NCBI GenBank assembly: GCA_023382535.1
Contig: JAHDWA010000006.1
Location: forward strand, 62,001-126,000
DNA: 64,000 bases
Source of the DNA: Anaerolineae bacterium
Lineage (GTDB): Bacteria > Chloroflexota > Anaerolineae > 4572-78 > J111
Direction: 5' to 3'
The position numbers were made by a program, and so were the translations under genes. The notes under the pieces are model-generated. The model made no database searches. It was given only the letters and a program-made list of their open reading frames with translations, and was not told where the DNA came from. Below, one piece after another: positions 24,839 through 33,240 of the stretch. Every line of letters starts with the position of its first letter. Position 1 is the first letter of the stretch.

Positions 24839-26692
24839 ATGAGCGGTGTTTTCGGGATTGTGGACTCACAGCGACGTCTTGAGGTGGGTTCCCTGGCTAA
24901 TAAAATGGCGGCCAGTATGTCGCACCGAGATTGGTTGGTGGCCGAGCAGTGGGTCAACTCGACCCGGCAGGTGGCGCTTGGCCGGCTGGGTATCGGTCTC
25001 TTTAATCAAACACGACAGCCGGTCTGGAATACCGCGGAGACAATTGCGCTGGTAATGGCCGGTGAGTTTTATAATCGAGAGGCTCTGATCCGGCCGGATG
25101 AAACCGATTATTCTGATGAACAAGTAGCTCTAACTCTTTACGAAGAGTATGGTGATAAGTTTGCCGGTCGGCTGGACGGGATTTTTATCATTGCCATCTG
25201 GGATAAAACCCGCCAGCGGTTAGTTATTACCAATGATCGTTTTGGTTTATATCCCCTTTATTATGCTCATCATACCGGACGTTTGCTGTTTGCCCCGGAG
25301 ATGAAGGGTATTTTGGGTGATGCCAGTTTCTCGAAAAAACTTGATCTGACCGCCCTGGCAGAGTATGTCCGTTTCCAGCATTTATTGGGTGATAAGACAT
25401 TTTTTGAAGACCTCAAACTTTTGCCCAATGCTTCATTCCTCAATTATGACCTCCAGACCGATTGTCTAACAATCAAGCCCTATTGGGACTTATCACAAAT
25501 ACCTCAACTACCGGCAACATTAACCTTTGATGAAGCCGCAGAGGAGGCGGGCCGGCGACTTAAGGCCGCTATCACCCGGTTAACCACAGGCAGTTATCGT
25601 TTGGGCGTGTACTTGAGCGCCGGGGTCGACTCGCGGGTTATTTTAGGATTTATTGGCCGTGATCTTTTCCCTGTTACTACCGTTACCTTTGGGCAACGGG
25701 GCTGTCGAGATGTAGCCTACGCCGAGCGAATTGCGGCTAAAGTTGGCACAGATCATCATTATTTTGAATTTGTTGATGGCCAATGGGTTGAGGATTTTGC
25801 CGCCTTTCATCTTGAACTGACTGAAGGTTTTCATAGCTGGATTCATGCCCACGGGATCAGTATTTTAGATCAGGTTCGCCCGCTGCTGGAGGTAAATTTA
25901 ACCGGCTTCGGCGGGGGGCAATCGGCTATAGATTGGGAACAGCCGCTTCTTTTCCAGGCCGAAGATGACACCAGCTTTTCTATCCGCCTCTTTCAACTGC
26001 TCTCGCAACAAACAACCTGGCCCTCCATAGATGAAGTTGAGGAGAAGTTCCTTTTCTCGCCCCGCCTGGCGTCAGAATTACGGGATTTAGCGTTTACTTC
26101 TTTTTGCTCAGAATTATCAAAGTATGAAAATTTGCCTTACTACCAGCGAGCGGCTTACTTTGCTCTGTGTAACCCTGATCGGCGCTTGTTTCAATACTAT
26201 ATTGTTTTTCATCGCAGCTACTTTGAGCAGCGTTTTCCTTTCTATGATTACCCTTACGTTGAATTTGTTTATGCCCTGCCGCCGGAGATGTTGTTCAAGC
26301 GCAGGTTGCGGCGGGCGATTATTCTCAAGATGATGCCGGAACTGGCGACTGTTCCTTATGATAAGGATAACTTGCCGATTACCGCTGGGGCAGGGTCGAA
26401 ACTGGCCGCTATACTGCTGCAGAAGGGCAAATCTGTAGTTAATCGTCTGGCCCCCGTTTTTCCACAGTATACCACTTTATATGCCGATTATGAACATTGG
26501 TTACGCTATGAGTTGCGAACATGGGGAGAAGGCATCTTGCTGGGAGAGCAAACGCTCCAAAGGGATCTCTTTAACCCTGAGTTTCTCCGTTCGATCTGGC
26601 GTCGTCATCAAGCCGGGTTGGAACCGAACATAATCGGCAAACTTGCGCCGATTATGAGTTATGAATTGATGTTAAGGCGGTTTTATGATTGA
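24839..26692 (+). CDS. Asparagine-synthetase-like amidotransferase lacking the glutaminase cysteine
   Basis: The protein has 617 residues. The N-terminal domain is a class II glutamine amidotransferase fold (MSGVFGIVDSQRRLEVGSLA; FAGRLDGIFIIAIWDKTRQR; NDRFGLYPLYY), but residue 2 is Ser where active enzymes have the catalytic Cys (MCGI). The C-terminal synthetase domain keeps a PP-loop, YLSAGVDSRVILGF, in place of LSGGVDSS. ATP-dependent acyl activation may persist with free ammonia or another amine as nucleophile. Similar proteins occur in exopolysaccharide loci, and their exact reactions are poorly known. The gene lies between the flippase (4-bp gap) and a FemAB-like gene (8-bp overlap). Confidence 0.85.
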   Translation: MSGVFGIVDSQRRLEVGSLANKMAASMSHRDWLVAEQWVNSTRQVALGRLGIGLFNQTRQPVWNTAETIALVMAGEFYNREALIRPDETDYSDEQVALTLYEEYGDKFAGRLDGIFIIAIWDKTRQRLVITNDRFGLYPLYYAHHTGRLLFAPEMKGILGDASFSKKLDLTALAEYVRFQHLLGDKTFFEDLKLLPNASFLNYDLQTDCLTIKPYWDLSQIPQLPATLTFDEAAEEAGRRLKAAITRLTTGSYRLGVYLSAGVDSRVILGFIGRDLFPVTTVTFGQRGCRDVAYAERIAAKVGTDHHYFEFVDGQWVEDFAAFHLELTEGFHSWIHAHGISILDQVRPLLEVNLTGFGGGQSAIDWEQPLLFQAEDDTSFSIRLFQLLSQQTTWPSIDEVEEKFLFSPRLASELRDLAFTSFCSELSKYENLPYYQRAAYFALCNPDRRLFQYYIVFHRSYFEQRFPFYDYPYVEFVYALPPEMLFKRRLRRAIILKMMPELATVPYDKDNLPITAGAGSKLAAILLQKGKSVVNRLAPVFPQYTTLYADYEHWLRYELRTWGEGILLGEQTLQRDLFNPEFLRSIWRRHQAGLEPNIIGKLAPIMSYELMLRRFYD

Positions 26693-27923
26693 GTTGGAGC
26701 CAAAAGAGAGCCTCAAAAGCCGATTATTACGCGGCGCTCACACCTTAATTTACCGTTACTGGGTAGACCCGTTTCAACGTGCCGTACCTAAACTGGCGAC
26801 GCCGGGGACGAATTGGCAACGCCGGGTTGTTTTGCCGGGCGTCCTGGGAGCGGCTAATTTGGGCCGGCTGGCTATTACCGATTTCAGAGTTGGCATCAAG
26901 CGCTGGAAAGGACCGCATGGGACGATAGTTTACGTTGGCGCTGGATTTTCGTTTGAGGAATTGTATCATTTGCTCGGTCCCGCGCTATCAGAGGTTGAAG
27001 ATTTAGGACGGAACTTCCTGTGGAATCTGCCCGCTGTAACCAGGCGATTTATCGCTCAGGGTGAGTTAGTCGTGTGTGAGCTAAATCCCATCATTTCCTG
27101 GCGACCTTGTGGTCTGTATGTTTTTGCCGTGCCTCGTTGGATCAGGCAGACCCTTGATCTCAATCGTCCTCTCGATGATATTTTAGCCGGGATGAACCAA
27201 ACTATGCGCCGCAAGGTGCGTAAACTTGAAAAGGAAAAATTCAGCTATGTTTTTACTCAGGATTTAGCCGATTTTGAACTGTTCTACCACACCATGTATC
27301 GCCCCTATATAAAACAGCGGTATGGAACCCGAGCAACCCTGGTTGACTATCAACCGTTACGACAGCAGTTTATCCAAAATGGGCTGATATTGGTTAAGTA
27401 TGACCATCAGCCGATTTGTGGGATGTTGTGCCAGATTGTCGGTGAAAAGTGTGTTGCCGGAGCGATGGGGGTGGTTGAAGGAGAATTTGGCTGGGTAGAA
27501 AAAGGTTCAAATGTGGCGCTGTGGTGGTTTATGTTAGATTGGGCACACTCTAAAGGATTGCGACAATTTGATTTTGGGGCTAGTCGCGCCCACCTGGCCA
27601 ATGGGGTTTTTAATTTTAAACGACAATGGGGCACAAAGGTAGTGAGCCAACTTGATATCGAAACGGAGTGGGTGTTTTGCGGTCAGAATTTGCCAGTAGC
27701 GCTGCGATATCACCTTAATAAATTGAGTTTTATCAGCCAGGCAGGAGACTCATTTTACCGGGTGGTTTTGCTGGGGGTAGATCACGATCTGTCTGCGGCA
27801 GAATTGACTGCTCAACAGCAAGAAGCTCTGGCTCATGGCCTTAACGGCTTGTTCCTCATTACGCCGGGAGCGGGTAAGCAATCGTCGTTTCAAATAGTTG
27901 CTCCATTGGCTGGAGAGGCTTAA
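26685..27923 (+). CDS. FemAB/GNAT-like acyl- or aminoacyltransferase
   Basis: The protein has 412 residues. The centre and C-terminal half resemble the FemAB/GNAT-type acyltransferases found in exopolysaccharide and peptidoglycan-bridge loci. The basic stretch MNQTMRRKVRKLEKEKFSY is followed by DLADFELFYHTMYRPYIKQR, then ILVKYDHQPICGMLCQIVGE and ALWWFMLDWAHSKGLRQFDF. No signal peptide is seen. It may add an amino acid or acyl group to a sugar. Pairing with the Asn-synthetase-like gene, whose end it overlaps, supports amino-acid decoration of the glycan (inference). Confidence 0.72.
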   Translation: MIELEPKESLKSRLLRGAHTLIYRYWVDPFQRAVPKLATPGTNWQRRVVLPGVLGAANLGRLAITDFRVGIKRWKGPHGTIVYVGAGFSFEELYHLLGPALSEVEDLGRNFLWNLPAVTRRFIAQGELVVCELNPIISWRPCGLYVFAVPRWIRQTLDLNRPLDDILAGMNQTMRRKVRKLEKEKFSYVFTQDLADFELFYHTMYRPYIKQRYGTRATLVDYQPLRQQFIQNGLILVKYDHQPICGMLCQIVGEKCVAGAMGVVEGEFGWVEKGSNVALWWFMLDWAHSKGLRQFDFGASRAHLANGVFNFKRQWGTKVVSQLDIETEWVFCGQNLPVALRYHLNKLSFISQAGDSFYRVVLLGVDHDLSAAELTAQQQEALAHGLNGLFLITPGAGKQSSFQIVAPLAGEA

Positions 27924-27957
27924 TCGGCACACCTCTATGATCAACTACAGTCATCCT

Positions 27958-29328
27958 ATGAAAATTATCATCGCCGTGCATCACTTCCCACCCAATTTCA
28001 GAAGTGGAGGGGAGCGGCGGGCCTACCGGATGGCAAAGTGGCTGCAGGGCCAGAAACATAGGGTTAAAGTTGTATGCATAGAATCAATTACTGACCGCCT
28101 CACACCGGACTTGCGCTGGGTTGACGAGGAATTCGAGGGCTTGCCGGTGCGCCGTTTGTTTCTGAACTTGGCCCAGGCGCCGGAGCCGGCCAAATGGGAG
28201 TATGATAATCCCTGGCTTGAGGCTCATTTGAGCCGTTACTTGGCCGAAGAAAAGCCGGATATTTTTCACCTGATTAGCGGCTATCTCATGACCGCCGGCG
28301 CCCTCAAAGCAGCAAAGAATTGTCAGGTTCCCATTGTGCTTACTCTGACCGATTTTTGGTTTATGTGTCACCGCCATACTTTGTATCGTACTTCCGGCTA
28401 CCTTTGCTCTGAAAATACCACCCTGGACTGCGTGCGCTGCGCCCTGGAGAAAAAACGCCGTTTCCGCCTGCCGGCGCAAAAACTGCCGGCCCTGACCGCT
28501 GCGCTCTGGCAAAAGACTGAAGGCCTGCCGGTGGTATCGGCGCAGGTGGCGCAGATGGAAAGCCGCCAGGCCACCTTGCAGGCAGCGATTAGCGAGGTGG
28601 AGGTAGCTATCTGCCCTTCCCACTTTCTACTGGAGACCTACCTTAAAAAAGGGTTTAGCGCCCGGCGCATGCAGTTTCTACGCCAGGGCTTGACCCATCT
28701 GCCCTCTCTGCCGGATAAAAAAATACCCGCTTCCCCACTGCGGTTAGGGTATATCGGCCAGATCGCGCCCCATAAGGGCGTGCATGTCTTGGTCGAAGCT
28801 TACGCTAAACTCCTCTCCGGTTCCGCTGGACGGAAAAATGATGCTTTGCATGGTGTTCAGCTCAAGTTGTACGGCGATACCACCCAATTCCCCGATTATT
28901 CCCAGAGCTTACGTCGGCAGGCCAAAGGCAACCTTCAATTTATGGGGCCGTTTGATTTTGCCCAAACAGATCAGGTGTACCAGGAAATAGACGTCCTGAT
29001 CGTCCCTTCGGTTTGGTATGAAAACAGCCCCAACGTAATTCTGGAGGCGTTTGCCCATCAAACGCCGGTGCTGGCTTCCCGTTTGGGCGGCATGGCCGAA
29101 TTGGTAGCCGACCAGCAAACCGGCTTGCTCTTTGAACCTAATGATCCAACCGATTTGGCCGAGAAGTTAAGAATGGTTTTAGACCATCCGGCGTTGTTGG
29201 CTAAGTGGCAAGAAAATATTGTGCAGCCGATTGACGCGGATACGGAAATGCAAGAGATTTTACAAATATACACCTCCATTCTGGCTGAGCGAAACCGATT
29301 AGCCAGCGGCTCTTGTGAAAAGTGTTAA
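27958..29328 (+). CDS. Family 4 glycosyltransferase, copy 2 of the GT4-Wzx pair
   Basis: The protein has 456 residues if the ATG at 27958 is used. That start aligns exactly with the paralogue at 22004 (MKIIIAVHHFPPNFRSGGER versus MKVVLTIHHFPPN) and gives the same length; starts at 27937 and a TTG at 27898 are also in frame, and none has a clear ribosome site. GT-B features: RLGYIGQIAPHKGVHVLVEA, FMGPFDFAQTDQVYQEIDVL, SVWYENSPNVILEAFAHQTP. The Cys-rich insert (MCHRHTLYRTSGYLC, CVRC) is conserved with copy 1. Its product probably adds a sugar to the lipid-linked unit. Confidence 0.88.
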   Translation: MKIIIAVHHFPPNFRSGGERRAYRMAKWLQGQKHRVKVVCIESITDRLTPDLRWVDEEFEGLPVRRLFLNLAQAPEPAKWEYDNPWLEAHLSRYLAEEKPDIFHLISGYLMTAGALKAAKNCQVPIVLTLTDFWFMCHRHTLYRTSGYLCSENTTLDCVRCALEKKRRFRLPAQKLPALTAALWQKTEGLPVVSAQVAQMESRQATLQAAISEVEVAICPSHFLLETYLKKGFSARRMQFLRQGLTHLPSLPDKKIPASPLRLGYIGQIAPHKGVHVLVEAYAKLLSGSAGRKNDALHGVQLKLYGDTTQFPDYSQSLRRQAKGNLQFMGPFDFAQTDQVYQEIDVLIVPSVWYENSPNVILEAFAHQTPVLASRLGGMAELVADQQTGLLFEPNDPTDLAEKLRMVLDHPALLAKWQENIVQPIDADTEMQEILQIYTSILAERNRLASGSCEKC

Positions 29329-30853
29329 GGTGATTAAAGATACTAATACCCCTCCTGAAACAACTTCGCCGCCCGCCCTGGAGAGCGGCCAGGAAGCAGC
29401 CCGTACGCTGGTTAGAAATTCGACCTTTTACTTGCTGTCTGATGCGGCTGTCAAACTCCTGAGCTTTATCTTTAGCGTTTATGTGGTGCGCCAACTGGGA
29501 GGGGAGCGCTTTGGTTTTTACAGCACCACGCTGGCTTATGCCGGCATCTTTTCGATTATCGGGGATTTGGGGATGACGCAGTACGCTGTGCGCGAAATCG
29601 CCCGCGGTCGCCGTACTGCCGACGAGTTGTTTTGGGATTTGGTTACAGTTCGGCTTATTCTGTCAGTTTTGGCCATGGCTGTTATTGTGACCAGTGCTTA
29701 TTTCGTGGCCGGCTATCCGGTCACCATGGTGGTTGGGATTTTTCTGGTTTGTATCGGTTTCTTTTTTTACGCCTTCTGGGGACCTGTTGATGTTATTTTA
29801 ACCGGCCGTGAGCGGATTGATTACTCCTCAGCGTTAGGGGTAATCATCCAGCTAATTTTTATCATCCTGGGTACCGGAGTGTTATGGGGAGGTTACAGTT
29901 TTCACGGCCTAATCCTGGCTTCGTATGCCGGCATACCTGTAGCGGCTCTGCTGGGTGTGTTCTACCTCAGGCGGTTGAAACTGGCCACGCTCAACTTCAA
30001 GATCAATCCTCACACCTGGCCTTCTTTGCTAAAATATAGCCTGCCTTTTGCCCTGATTACATTCACTATTATGGCTGCAACAGATCTGGATACGGTAATG
30101 CTCTCGTTATGGCGTTCGCCCGAAGAGGTAGGCTGGTACAAGGCTGCCTATAATCTGATTTTTAAGCTGTTATTCATTCGGGGGGCTCTGCTGAGTACCT
30201 TGACCCCGCAGATGTCGCGTTATTATGGCGTTTCTAGAAATCGTGTGACCAAAACTTTTAACACCTCGTTTAAGGTTTTATGGGCATTTTCCTTTCCCAT
30301 AGCTGTAGGGATAAGCTTGCTGGCTAAACCTCTCGTCGAGTTCCTATATACTGACACCTTTATGCCATCGGCCCTTGCCCTGGCGATTCTCATTTGGGCG
30401 CTACCTTTGCTAAATCTGAGTTCATTGTGCGGCAGTATTACGACTGCCACTGATAAAGAACGCAAAGCTGTCCGGGTCTATGTTCTGGCGGCCCTGCTTA
30501 ATGTGCTGATTAATCTTGTGGCCATTCCATTTTATGGCTATATTGGCGCGGCCGTGGCAACGGTTGTAACCGAAGCAAGCGCATTGATCCTCTTTTACCG
30601 GGTTCTCCACCGTGAATTTCCCCTGGAGGATTTAACAAATACTTTGTTGAAACCTTTCCTGGCCGGCTTAATCATGGGCGGAGTCCTGTTTATCCTGCCC
30701 AACTGGCCGGTCGTTTTGCTTATTTTTACGGGTGCTGCTGTCTATACTATCGCTCTGCTAATCTTGCAACCCTTTAATCCGGCTGAACTTAAAATTATAC
30801 ATGGCTTATGGTTTAGCCTGCAGCGACGTCTCAAGCGGAGAGAGGCATCATGA
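29315..30853 (+). CDS. Polysaccharide flippase, Wzx/RfbX family, copy 2
   Basis: The protein has 512 residues and many membrane helices. LVRNSTFYLLSDAAVKLLSF and YVVRQLGGERFGFYSTTLAY mirror the start of the flippase at 23371, after an extra hydrophilic N-terminus of about 30 residues. A GTG start at 29315 overlaps the GT4 gene by 14 bases; a GTG at 29330 is also possible. It is a MOP-superfamily transporter for a lipid-linked glycan. Having two Wzx genes in one locus is less common than one and matches the duplicated GT4. Confidence 0.9.
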   Translation: MKSVKVIKDTNTPPETTSPPALESGQEAARTLVRNSTFYLLSDAAVKLLSFIFSVYVVRQLGGERFGFYSTTLAYAGIFSIIGDLGMTQYAVREIARGRRTADELFWDLVTVRLILSVLAMAVIVTSAYFVAGYPVTMVVGIFLVCIGFFFYAFWGPVDVILTGRERIDYSSALGVIIQLIFIILGTGVLWGGYSFHGLILASYAGIPVAALLGVFYLRRLKLATLNFKINPHTWPSLLKYSLPFALITFTIMAATDLDTVMLSLWRSPEEVGWYKAAYNLIFKLLFIRGALLSTLTPQMSRYYGVSRNRVTKTFNTSFKVLWAFSFPIAVGISLLAKPLVEFLYTDTFMPSALALAILIWALPLLNLSSLCGSITTATDKERKAVRVYVLAALLNVLINLVAIPFYGYIGAAVATVVTEASALILFYRVLHREFPLEDLTNTLLKPFLAGLIMGGVLFILPNWPVVLLIFTGAAVYTIALLILQPFNPAELKIIHGLWFSLQRRLKRREAS

Positions 30854-31821
30854 ACAATCAAACCGATCTCGTCCCGGTTTCTTCCGAGAGCGAGACTGCC
30901 CTGACCAAAGTACCTGAAGTGGCTATTATCATCCTCAATTGGAACGGTAGAACTGACACCCTGGCCTGCCTGGCCTCCCTGGGCCGCCTCGATTATCCCG
31001 CCTACCAAATCATCGTCGTTGATAATGGCTCTGGCGATGACTCAGTCGCTTCTATTCGATCTGCTTACTCTCAAGTAACATTGATTGAAACGGGTGATAA
31101 CCTGGGCTATGTTGGCGGCAACAATGTTGGTTTAGATTACACGCGCACGCTCAACGCGGATTATGCTTTGCTGCTCAACAACGATACTGAAGTATCGCCT
31201 GATTTTCTCAGCTTATTAGTTGAAGCCGCTGAAGCTGACCCGGCCGTTGGCATTGCTGGTCCGCTTATCTATTACTTTGATCAGCCTGAACGGGTCTGGT
31301 CGGCCGGGGGAGTTATTGATTGGCAGCGGGGCAACACTTACCTGCTTGGCCTGAATGAAGCAGATCATGGGCAATTCGGCTCAATGCCTTATCCTGTTGA
31401 CTATGTGACCGGGTGCGCTCTGCTCATCAAGATGTCGGTGGTTGACCAAGTCGGTCTGCTTGATCCGCGCTTTTTTGCCTATTACGAGGAAACAGAGTGG
31501 TGCGCTCGGGTCGCTCGGGCTGGCTTCAAAATTCTACTGGTTCCCCAGGCCAGGATATGGCACAAGATTTCGCTGGTGGCGCGTGAAGCGTCACCCCAGG
31601 TGCATTACTACATGACCCGCAACCGGTTGTTATTCCTCAAACTGACCCGGATGGGGCTTTTTCCCTGGCTAAAGACGGTTTTTGATTACAGCCGGACTTT
31701 GTTAAGCTGGACGATCAAGCCCAAATGGCGCTCCAAGGCCCCGCAGCGAAGGGCTATGCTCCAGGCCATTCGCGACTACCGGCGCGGTAATTTTGGCCGG
31801 GTAGAAGTACTTAATGGTTAA
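30850..31821 (+). CDS. Family 2 glycosyltransferase (rhamnosyltransferase-like)
   Basis: The protein has 323 residues. GT-A features: VAIIILNWNGRTDTLACLAS, IIVVDNGSGDDSVASI, NLGYVGGNNVGLDYT, LLLNNDTEVSPDFL (metal-binding NDT/DTE), YVTGCALLIKMSVVDQVG and YYEETEWCARVARAGF. This set is typical of WcaA/RfbF-like rhamnosyl or galactosyl transferases acting on lipid-linked acceptors. It overlaps the flippase by four bases. A paralogue, again followed by a GT4, is at 36323. Confidence 0.9.
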   Translation: MNNQTDLVPVSSESETALTKVPEVAIIILNWNGRTDTLACLASLGRLDYPAYQIIVVDNGSGDDSVASIRSAYSQVTLIETGDNLGYVGGNNVGLDYTRTLNADYALLLNNDTEVSPDFLSLLVEAAEADPAVGIAGPLIYYFDQPERVWSAGGVIDWQRGNTYLLGLNEADHGQFGSMPYPVDYVTGCALLIKMSVVDQVGLLDPRFFAYYEETEWCARVARAGFKILLVPQARIWHKISLVAREASPQVHYYMTRNRLLFLKLTRMGLFPWLKTVFDYSRTLLSWTIKPKWRSKAPQRRAMLQAIRDYRRGNFGRVEVLNG

Positions 31822-31842
31822 CAGCGGTCTCCCTTTTCCTTC

Positions 31843-31876
31843 TTCAAACCAAATTCAAATCTTACTATGTTATCAT
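31843..31876 (+). promoter_or_regulatory. Box-type promoter F: tandem repeat plus TATCAT, before a GT4 gene
   Basis: TTCAAAC (31843-31849), CAAA, TTCAAAT (31854-31860), 10 bp ending TATGT, then TATCAT (31871-31876). The ATG lies 50 bp downstream. This splits the long gene run into separate transcription units. Confidence 0.75.
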
Positions 31877-31925
31877 CATTTTGAGAAGACCAACTTGACC
31901 CGTAGATTATGTAGCTAAAAACCCA

Positions 31926-33143
31926 ATGAAAGTTCTTTTTCTTTCCCGTTGGTACCCCTATCCGCCGGATAACGGCTCCAAAATCCGCATCTTAAACCTG
32001 CTTCGGCATTTATCTGCCCACCATCAGGTGGATTTGATCTCGTTTGCCACCGAGGCGGTGACCGACGCGCAAATCGCTGCGGTGCAGCGTTTCTGCCGGC
32101 GGGTCGAGGTAATTCCGTACCGGCCCTTCCGGCCCGGTCGCTTAAAAGCTTTGTTGGGTTTCTTTGCCGCCCAGCCTCGCTCGGTGATTGACACCTTTAA
32201 CGTTGACCTCCAGCAGTGTGTTGACCGTGCCCATCGCGAGCGATCATTTGATTTGGTTATTGCTTCCCAAATTGATATGGCGCCCTACGCCTTGAGGGTC
32301 ACAGGGGCAGCCAAAATCTTTGAAGAAGTTGAATTGACCACCCTGTATGAGCAGTTTGCCCGGCCAGCACCGCCTTTAAAAAAGGCGCGGGGCGGGTTAA
32401 CTTGGTGGAAATCGTCGCATTACACCGCCAACCTGCTCCAAAAATTTGATGGCTGCACGGTAGTGTCCGAGGCAGAGCGAGAGCGGGTCTGGCAATTACT
32501 GCCCAACTACCAGCCAATTGGCATTGTGCCGAATGGGGTTGATGTGACGGCTTACCAGGGTGATTTTGGCCCGCCGGAGGCTGACAGCCTCATTTACTCC
32601 GGTGCGCTTACTTATCAGGCCAACTTTGACGCGGTAGATTATTTCTTGCGCGAGATCTTTCCTTTAATTCAAGCTCAGCGCCCCCAAATCAAACTGCGAA
32701 TTACCGGCAAATTGGACGGCGTGCCTGTTGAGCGCCTGCCCAAAACCAGCAGCGACAGGGTTATCTTCAGCGGCTATCTGCCCGATATTCGCCCCACCAT
32801 TGCCCGCAGTTGGATCAGCATTGTCCCCCTGCGCCTGGGGGGTGGTACCCGGCTCAAAATTTTGGAGGCGCTGGCTTTGGGTACGCCGGTCGTAGCTACC
32901 GGCAAAGGGGCCGAGGGTTTGAACCTGACTCCGGGCCGTGAGATTTTACTGGCCGATAGTCCGGCTGATTTTGCCGCTGCCATTTTACGCTTACTCGAAG
33001 ACTCTCACCTGCGCGAGACGTTAAGTCATAATGGCCGGCTTGCCGTCGAGACCCACTACGACTGGACCCTTATTGGCCAGCAGTTTAATGATTTTATTGA
33101 GATGGCTGTAGCCCAGGCTAAGCCTGAGCTGCAGCCGGCATAA
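31926..33143 (+). CDS. Family 4 glycosyltransferase
   Basis: The protein has 405 residues. It starts MKVLFLSRWYPYPPDNGSKI and ends with a GT-B nucleotide domain (SLIYSGALTYQANFDAVDYF; VIFSGYLPDIRPTIARSWIS; PLRLGGGTRLKILEALALGT). The LGGGTRLKILEA motif is that of the GT4 group found in exosortase-type and related EPS loci. It is paralogous to the enzyme at 37307, and both follow (directly or nearly) a GT2 gene. It probably elongates the repeat unit in the cytoplasm. It begins a unit with its own box-type promoter; a 97-bp gap without clear signals precedes the next gene. Confidence 0.9.
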   Translation: MKVLFLSRWYPYPPDNGSKIRILNLLRHLSAHHQVDLISFATEAVTDAQIAAVQRFCRRVEVIPYRPFRPGRLKALLGFFAAQPRSVIDTFNVDLQQCVDRAHRERSFDLVIASQIDMAPYALRVTGAAKIFEEVELTTLYEQFARPAPPLKKARGGLTWWKSSHYTANLLQKFDGCTVVSEAERERVWQLLPNYQPIGIVPNGVDVTAYQGDFGPPEADSLIYSGALTYQANFDAVDYFLREIFPLIQAQRPQIKLRITGKLDGVPVERLPKTSSDRVIFSGYLPDIRPTIARSWISIVPLRLGGGTRLKILEALALGTPVVATGKGAEGLNLTPGREILLADSPADFAAAILRLLEDSHLRETLSHNGRLAVETHYDWTLIGQQFNDFIEMAVAQAKPELQPA

Positions 33144-33240
33144 ACGTTGATAAGAATGTCAGGATTCAGTAACCTGCCCCTTTCCAGTCCCGTTTAGGAA
33201 CGAACAGGGATCAAACTGAGCTTTGTAGCGAGCAATTTTG

